In this document: piece by piece, positions 59,140 through 64,000 of the stretch
Layout of the letters: every line of letters starts with the position of its first letter
Numbering within the stretch: the stretch's first letter is position 1
Assembly: GCA_016718345.1 (NCBI GenBank)
Contig: JADKDN010000011.1
Span: forward strand, 1 to 64,000
Source: Flavobacterium sp.
GTDB lineage: Bacteria; Bacteroidota; Bacteroidia; Flavobacteriales; Flavobacteriaceae
Direction: 5' to 3'
Length of the DNA stretch: 64,000 nucleotides
Notes under the pieces: generated by a model
Told to the model about the DNA's origin: nothing
The model's input: only the letters and a program-made list of their open reading frames with translations
The model's database searches: none
Translations under genes and position numbers: made by a program

Positions 59140-62100
59140 TTAATAAATATACTCTTCTTTATTAGCCATCATTTCGTTGTAATCCTCTTTAGACCCTACA
59201 ATGGTATTGTCGTATTCTCTCATACCTGTTCCTGCTGGAATTCTATGCCCAACAATAACATTTTCTTTCAAGCCTTCTAAGCAATCTATTTTACCTGCAA
59301 CTGCAGCTTCATTCAATACTTTAGTTGTTTCTTGGAAAGAAGCAGCAGAAATAAATGATTTCGTTTGAAGTGAAGCTCTAGTAATACCTTGTAAAACAGG
59401 AGTAGCGGTAGCTGTGATTACATCACGAGCAACAACTAAGTTTTTATCCGTACGTTTTAACAATGAATTTTCATCACGCAATTGACGAGGAGAAATAATC
59501 TGACCTGCTTTCAATGTTGCAGAATCTCCAGAATCTTCAACAACTTTCATTCCATATAATTTATCATTTTCAACGATAAAATCTTTGGTATGAATCAATT
59601 GCTCTTCAAGGAATAAGGTATCTCCTGGATCTTCAACTTGAACTTTACGCATCATCTGACGAATCACTACTTCAAAGTGCTTGTCATTGATTTTCACCCC
59701 TTGTAGACGATATACCTCTTGAATTTCATTTACCAAATACTGTTGAACAGCTGCTGGGCCTTGAATTCTTAAAATATCTTCTGGAGTGATAGCACCATCA
59801 GACAATGGCACACCTGCTCTAACGAAGTCATTTTCTTGAACTAGAATTTGGCTTGACAACTTCACAAGGTATTTCTTAACCTCACCAAATTTAGATTCGA
59901 TTACGATTTCACGGTTACCTCTTTTGATTTTTCCAAAAGAAACTACTCCGTCGATTTCTGAAACTACAGCTGGATTAGAAGGATTACGAGCTTCTAACAA
60001 CTCCGTAATTCTAGGTAAACCTCCTGTAATATCGCCTGCTTTTGAAGAACGACGTGGGATTTTTACCAATACTTTACCTGCTTTAATTTTCTCACCGTTT
60101 TCAACCATCAAGTGGGCTCCTACTGGTAAGTTATACGAACGAATTAATTCATTGTCTTTACCGTAAACCAATAAAGTAGGGATTAATTTTTTAGTTCTAG
60201 ATTCAGAAATTACTTTTTCTTGGAAACCTGTTTGCTCATCGATTTCTACTTGGTACGATTGACCTTGCTCTAAATCTTCATAAGCAATTTTACCAGTAAA
60301 TTCAGAAACAATAACTCCGTTATATGGATCCCATTTACATATTACAGTTCCTTTAGAAACAACGTCTCCGTCTTTTACAAAAATACTAGAACCGTAAGGA
60401 ATGTTGTGTGTATTAAGAATAATTCCAGTTTTAACATCTACTAATTTCAATTCTGTTGAACGTGAAACTACGATATCAACAGAATTACCTTCATTGTCTT
60501 CACCTTTAACGGTTTTCAAGTCTTCAATCTCCAATTTACCATCAAAACGAGTCACAATGCTTGATTCTTCAGATATACCTCCAGCAACCCCTCCTACGTG
60601 GAACGTACGAAGTGTTAACTGTGTACCTGGCTCACCAATAGACTGAGCGGCTATTACACCAACAGCTTCTCCTCTTTGTGTCATTTTTCCGGTAGCTAAA
60701 TTTCTACCATAACATTTGGCACAAATTCCTTTTAACGCTTCACAAGTCAATGGAGAACGTACTTCAACTTTCTCTATCGGAGAAGCCTCAATGTTCTTCA
60801 TAATACTCTCTGTGATTTGTTGACCAGAGTATACTAGGATTTCAGAAGTCAAAGGATTGATCACATCTTGCAATGCAACACGACCTAAAATTCGTTCTCC
60901 TAGAGTTTCAACAATCTCTTCGTTTTTCTTTAAAGCTGCAACTTCAATTCCTCTAAGTGTTCCGCAATCGTCAATATTTACAATTACATCTTGAGAAACA
61001 TCATGCAAACGACGAGTCAAATATCCAGCATCCGCCGTTTTTAAAGCCGTATCCGCAAGACCTTTACGAGCACCGTGCGTAGAAATAAAGTATTCTAAAA
61101 TCGAAAGACCTTCTTTAAAGTTAGAAAGAATAGGGTTTTCAATAATTTCACCTCCACCTGCATTTGATTTTTTTGGCTTAGCCATCAAACCACGCATACC
61201 AGTTAACTGACGAATTTGTTCTTTAGAACCCCTCGCTCCAGAGTCAAGCATCATGTACACCGAGTTGAATCCTTGTTGGTCTTCTCTAATGTTTTTCATG
61301 GCCAACTCCGTAAGCATAGCATTGGTTGAAGTCCAAACATCAATAACTTGGTTGTAACGTTCGTTATTGGTGATAAGACCCATGTTATAGTTTGCAGAAA
61401 TACCTTCCACTTGCTCTCTAGCATCTGCAATTAATTCTCCTTTTTTCTCTGGAATTTTAATATCTCCAAGACTGAATGATAAACCTCCTTTGAAAGCAAA
61501 TTTATAACCCATATCTTTCATATTGTCCAAGAAAGCCGCTGTAGTAGGTACATTGGTAACACTTAAAATGTGTCCAATAATATCTCTAAGGTTTTTCTTA
61601 GTCAAGACATCATTGATGTATCCAGCTGCTTCAGGTACTACTTCGTTGAATAATACTCTACCAGCAGTAGTTTGAATGATTTTGTAAACCAATTCTCCAT
61701 CTTCATTAAAATTTTTAGCTCTAATTTTTACACGAGCATTCAATTCCAATCTTCCTTCATTCAAAGCAATATTTACTTCTTCAGCAGAATAGAAGGTTAA
61801 GCCTTCACCTAAAATTTTGTGGTCTGGAGTGGATAAACGTTCTTTGGTCATGTAATAGAGCCCCAAAACCATGTCCTGAGAAGGTACAGTAATTGGCGCA
61901 CCATTCGCTGGATTCAAGATATTGTGAGAAGCCAACATTAATAATTGTGCCTCTAAAATAGCTTCTGGTCCTAATGGTAAGTGAACCGCCATCTGGTCAC
62001 CATCGAAATCGGCGTTGAACGCCGTACATACTAATGGGTGTAACTGAATTGCTTTTCCTTCAATCAATTTAGGCTGGAATGCTTGAATACCCAAACGGTG

Positions 62101-63447
62101 TAAGGTAGGAGCACGATTCAGTAAAACGGGGTGACCTTTAATTACGTTTTCAAGAATATCCCAAACTACAGGTTCTTTTTTATCGATTATTTTCTTAGCC
62201 GATTTAACTGTTTTAACAATTCCTCTTTCGATTAATTTACGAATAACGAATGGTTTGTATAATTCAGCAGCCATATCTTTTGGAAGTCCACATTCGAATA
62301 ATTTCAATTCTGGTCCAACAACAATTACCGAACGCGCTGAATAATCCACACGTTTTCCTAATAAGTTTTGACGGAAACGACCTTGTTTCCCTTTCAAGGA
62401 ATCAGAAAGCGATTTTAATGGACGATTCGATTCTGTTTTTACTGCAGATGCTTTACGAGTGTTGTCAAATAATGAATCTACTGATTCTTGCAACATACGT
62501 TTTTCATTTCTTAAGATAACTTCTGGAGCTTTAATTTCCATTAATCTTTTTAAACGATTGTTACGGATGATTACTCTTCTGTATAAATCATTTAAATCTG
62601 AAGTTGCAAAACGACCTCCATCAAGCGGCACTAACGGACGCAATTCTGGTGGGATAACTGGAACAACTTTCATAATCATCCACTCAGGACGATTCTCTCT
62701 GTTTTCGTTAGACTCACGGAAAGATTCTACAACTTGTAGTCTTTTTAAAGCCTCTGTCTTACGTTGTTTTGAAGTTTCATTGTTAGCACTATGTCTTAAT
62801 TCGTATGACAAAGCATCTAAATCGATACGAGCCAATAAGTCCATAATACACTCTGCTCCCATTTTGGCAACAAATTTGTTTGGATCATGATCATCAAGAT
62901 ATTGATTTTCTTGAGGAAGTGAATCTAAAATATTTAAATATTCTTCTTCTGTTAAGAAATCTAGTCTTTCGATAGCCTCTCCATCAGGACCTTTTGCAAT
63001 ACCTGGCTGAATTACTACGTATCTCTCATAGTAAATAATCATATCTAATTTCTTAGATGGCAATCCAAGAATGTAACCGATTTTGTTGGGAAGCGATCTA
63101 AAATACCAAATGTGAGCAATAGGCACCACCAAGTTGATGTGTCCTACTCTATCACGACGTACTTTTTTCTCCGTAACTTCTACTCCACAACGGTCACAAA
63201 TGATTCCTTTGTAACGGATTCTTTTGTATTTTCCACAAGCACATTCGAAGTCTTTTACTGGACCAAAAATTCGCTCGCAGAATAGACCATCACGTTCTGG
63301 TTTGTGGGTTCTATAATTTATGGTTTCTGGCTTCAACACCTCGCCTCTTGACTCAGCCAAGATAGACTCTGGAGAAGCTAACCCTATTGAAATTTTATCA
63401 AATCTTTTTACAGGGTTTTTATCTTTGTTATTTCTATTATTCATCAT
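59140..63447 (-). CDS. rpoC: DNA-directed RNA polymerase subunit beta'
   Basis: About 1,435 residues, unbroken. Start at MMNNRNNKDKNPVK; the frame runs further to a TTG at 63498, but the ATG triplets at 63453, 63447 and 63444 are more family-like. Zinc ribbon ECACGKYKRIRYKGIICDRC near the N-terminus; clamp and bridge helix; Mg2+-binding NADFDGDQMA; second zinc site CEALKGICAKCYGR with trigger-loop region GEPGTQLTLRTFHVGG. The C-terminus ends ...MMANKEEYIY. Directly downstream of rpoB, as in almost all bacteria. Confidence 0.98.
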   Translation of the reverse strand: MMNNRNNKDKNPVKRFDKISIGLASPESILAESRGEVLKPETINYRTHKPERDGLFCERIFGPVKDFECACGKYKRIRYKGIICDRCGVEVTEKKVRRDRVGHINLVVPIAHIWYFRSLPNKIGYILGLPSKKLDMIIYYERYVVIQPGIAKGPDGEAIERLDFLTEEEYLNILDSLPQENQYLDDHDPNKFVAKMGAECIMDLLARIDLDALSYELRHSANNETSKQRKTEALKRLQVVESFRESNENRENRPEWMIMKVVPVIPPELRPLVPLDGGRFATSDLNDLYRRVIIRNNRLKRLMEIKAPEVILRNEKRMLQESVDSLFDNTRKASAVKTESNRPLKSLSDSLKGKQGRFRQNLLGKRVDYSARSVIVVGPELKLFECGLPKDMAAELYKPFVIRKLIERGIVKTVKSAKKIIDKKEPVVWDILENVIKGHPVLLNRAPTLHRLGIQAFQPKLIEGKAIQLHPLVCTAFNADFDGDQMAVHLPLGPEAILEAQLLMLASHNILNPANGAPITVPSQDMVLGLYYMTKERLSTPDHKILGEGLTFYSAEEVNIALNEGRLELNARVKIRAKNFNEDGELVYKIIQTTAGRVLFNEVVPEAAGYINDVLTKKNLRDIIGHILSVTNVPTTAAFLDNMKDMGYKFAFKGGLSFSLGDIKIPEKKGELIADAREQVEGISANYNMGLITNNERYNQVIDVWTSTNAMLTELAMKNIREDQQGFNSVYMMLDSGARGSKEQIRQLTGMRGLMAKPKKSNAGGGEIIENPILSNFKEGLSILEYFISTHGARKGLADTALKTADAGYLTRRLHDVSQDVIVNIDDCGTLRGIEVAALKKNEEIVETLGERILGRVALQDVINPLTSEILVYSGQQITESIMKNIEASPIEKVEVRSPLTCEALKGICAKCYGRNLATGKMTQRGEAVGVIAAQSIGEPGTQLTLRTFHVGGVAGGISEESSIVTRFDGKLEIEDLKTVKGEDNEGNSVDIVVSRSTELKLVDVKTGIILNTHNIPYGSSIFVKDGDVVSKGTVICKWDPYNGVIVSEFTGKIAYEDLEQGQSYQVEIDEQTGFQEKVISESRTKKLIPTLLVYGKDNELIRSYNLPVGAHLMVENGEKIKAGKVLVKIPRRSSKAGDITGGLPRITELLEARNPSNPAVVSEIDGVVSFGKIKRGNREIVIESKFGEVKKYLVKLSSQILVQENDFVRAGVPLSDGAITPEDILRIQGPAAVQQYLVNEIQEVYRLQGVKINDKHFEVVIRQMMRKVQVEDPGDTLFLEEQLIHTKDFIVENDKLYGMKVVEDSGDSATLKAGQIISPRQLRDENSLLKRTDKNLVVARDVITATATPVLQGITRASLQTKSFISAASFQETTKVLNEAAVAGKIDCLEGLKENVIVGHRIPAGTGMREYDNTIVGSKEDYNEMMANKEEYIY

Positions 63448-63482
63448 AGTCATACTATTGATTTTTATGAAATTGTATTTTA

Positions 63483-63542
63483 AGTGTTCAGTGTTCAATT
63501 TTTAGTGTTCAGTTGTTGCTGATTTACTAACAACTGAACACT
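63483..63542. repeat. Repeat and 14-bp hairpin in the rpoB-rpoC spacer
   Basis: AGTGTTCAGTTGTT (63504-63517) pairs with AACAACTGAACACT (63529-63542). Just upstream AAGTGTTCAGTGTTCA repeats the same core. It looks like a dispersed flavobacterial intergenic repeat placed in the rpoB-rpoC gap; the hairpin lacks a clear T run. Confidence 0.7.
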
Positions 63543-63555
63543 GATTACTTTATGT

Positions 63556-64000
63556 TTATTCTTCTAATCTGATGTCTAAACCAAGACCTTTCAATTCATG
63601 CATCAATACATTGAATGATTCTGGCAATCCTGGCTCTGGCATGGTTTCGCCTTTTACGATAGCTTCGTATGTTTTAGCTCTACCAATTACGTCATCTGAC
63701 TTAACAGTTAAGATTTCTCTCAAGGTACTTGATGCTCCATACGCTTCAAGTGCCCAAACCTCCATCTCTCCAAAACGTTGACCTCCAAATTGAGCTTTAC
63801 CACCCAATGGTTGTTGCGTAATCAACGAGTATGGCCCAATTGAACGTGCGTGCATCTTATCATCTACCATGTGTCCTAATTTCAACATGTAAATAACCCC
63901 CACAGTTGCTGGTTGATGGAAACGCTCTCCTGTTCCTCCATCATACAAATAGGTATGACCGAAACGTGGAATACCTGCCTCATCTGTCAATTCATTGATT
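63556..64000 (-). CDS. rpoB: DNA-directed RNA polymerase subunit beta, C-terminal part
   Basis: The frame is open to the window edge; the 5' part is outside. It reads INELTDEAGIPRFGHTYLYDG... and holds the conserved C-terminal blocks GYIYMLKL-type (here GVIYMLKLGHMVDDKMHARSIGPYSLITQQPLGGKAQFGGQRFGEMEVWALEAYGA is the family core, shown in part) and DVIGRAKTYEAIV, ending LDIRLEE. Co-transcribed with rpoC. Confidence 0.97.
   Translation of the reverse strand, partial: INELTDEAGIPRFGHTYLYDGGTGERFHQPATVGVIYMLKLGHMVDDKMHARSIGPYSLITQQPLGGKAQFGGQRFGEMEVWALEAYGASSTLREILTVKSDDVIGRAKTYEAIVKGETMPEPGLPESFNVLMHELKGLGLDIRLEE

Noticed and set aside
62250..62890. Open frames opposite rpoC
   Set aside because: Antisense to a highly conserved gene, with no family features or promoters.

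Overview
The window is low-GC DNA from a member of the Bacteroidota, almost certainly the genus Flavobacterium or a close relative. Three things support this. Promoters have the TAnnTTTG -7 box rather than a sigma-70 box, at least ten genes lack a clear Shine-Dalgarno sequence, and the gene families are typical of the group: type IX secretion (T9SS) cargo with type A and type B sorting domains, DUF5686, DUF4369, DUF2721, TIGR03643/DUF2805 and DUF3467 proteins, an M61 peptidase, and RpoB/RpoC of flavobacterial type.

Layout. 1-2758: 3' part of a large T9SS surface protein, followed by a decayed IS3-type remnant. 3.3-8.3 kb: thymidylate synthase, a bifunctional-nuclease-family protein, EtfAB, and divergent from these the pyruvate dehydrogenase E1 beta gene. 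8.4-14.3 kb: a DUF5686 outer-membrane protein, soluble pyrophosphatase and membrane pyrophosphatase. 14.3-17.1 kb: deoxynucleoside kinase with a coupled secreted protein, and a two-gene membrane-protein operon. 17.2-22.3 kb: a methionine/SAM locus in which metK and a MetX-aspartokinase-homoserine dehydrogenase gene diverge, each with its own SAM riboswitch of a different class. 22.5-35.1 kb: three surface proteins (a small T9SS cargo, a giant MBG/YDG repeat adhesin of about 2,900 residues, and an S74-chaperone fibre-like protein). 35.2-40.6 kb: ABC1 kinase plus TetR regulator, OmpA and lipocalin lipoproteins, HtpG. 40.7-49.3 kb: two adjacent paralogous type B T9SS cargo proteins built of 66-residue repeats. 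49.5-58.7 kb: small housekeeping and stress genes (AlkB, sterol desaturase, M61 peptidase, tRNA-Thr, ManA, a QueD-peroxiredoxin fusion, Idi, MsrB, MsrA). 58.8-64 kb: DUF3467, rpoC and the 3' end of rpoB.

Quality. At least eleven otherwise well-conserved genes (among them etfB, hppA, metK, htpG, the DUF5686 gene, aarF-like, tetR-like and several surface proteins) are split by single-base shifts, many in short A/T, G or C runs. Because these include normally essential single-copy genes, I read the shifts as mainly sequencing or assembly indels, and I annotate each such gene over its full span. Claims about fusions and truncations must be weighed against this.

Most notable biology: two different SAM-riboswitch classes back to back in one 458-base intergenic region; a QueD-peroxiredoxin in-frame junction; a Cys-rich tail on the membrane pyrophosphatase; and layered repeat structure in the T9SS cargo genes, including a carbohydrate-binding-like domain nested inside one repeat. 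I did not see CRISPR arrays, prophage, or a recognisable defence system.
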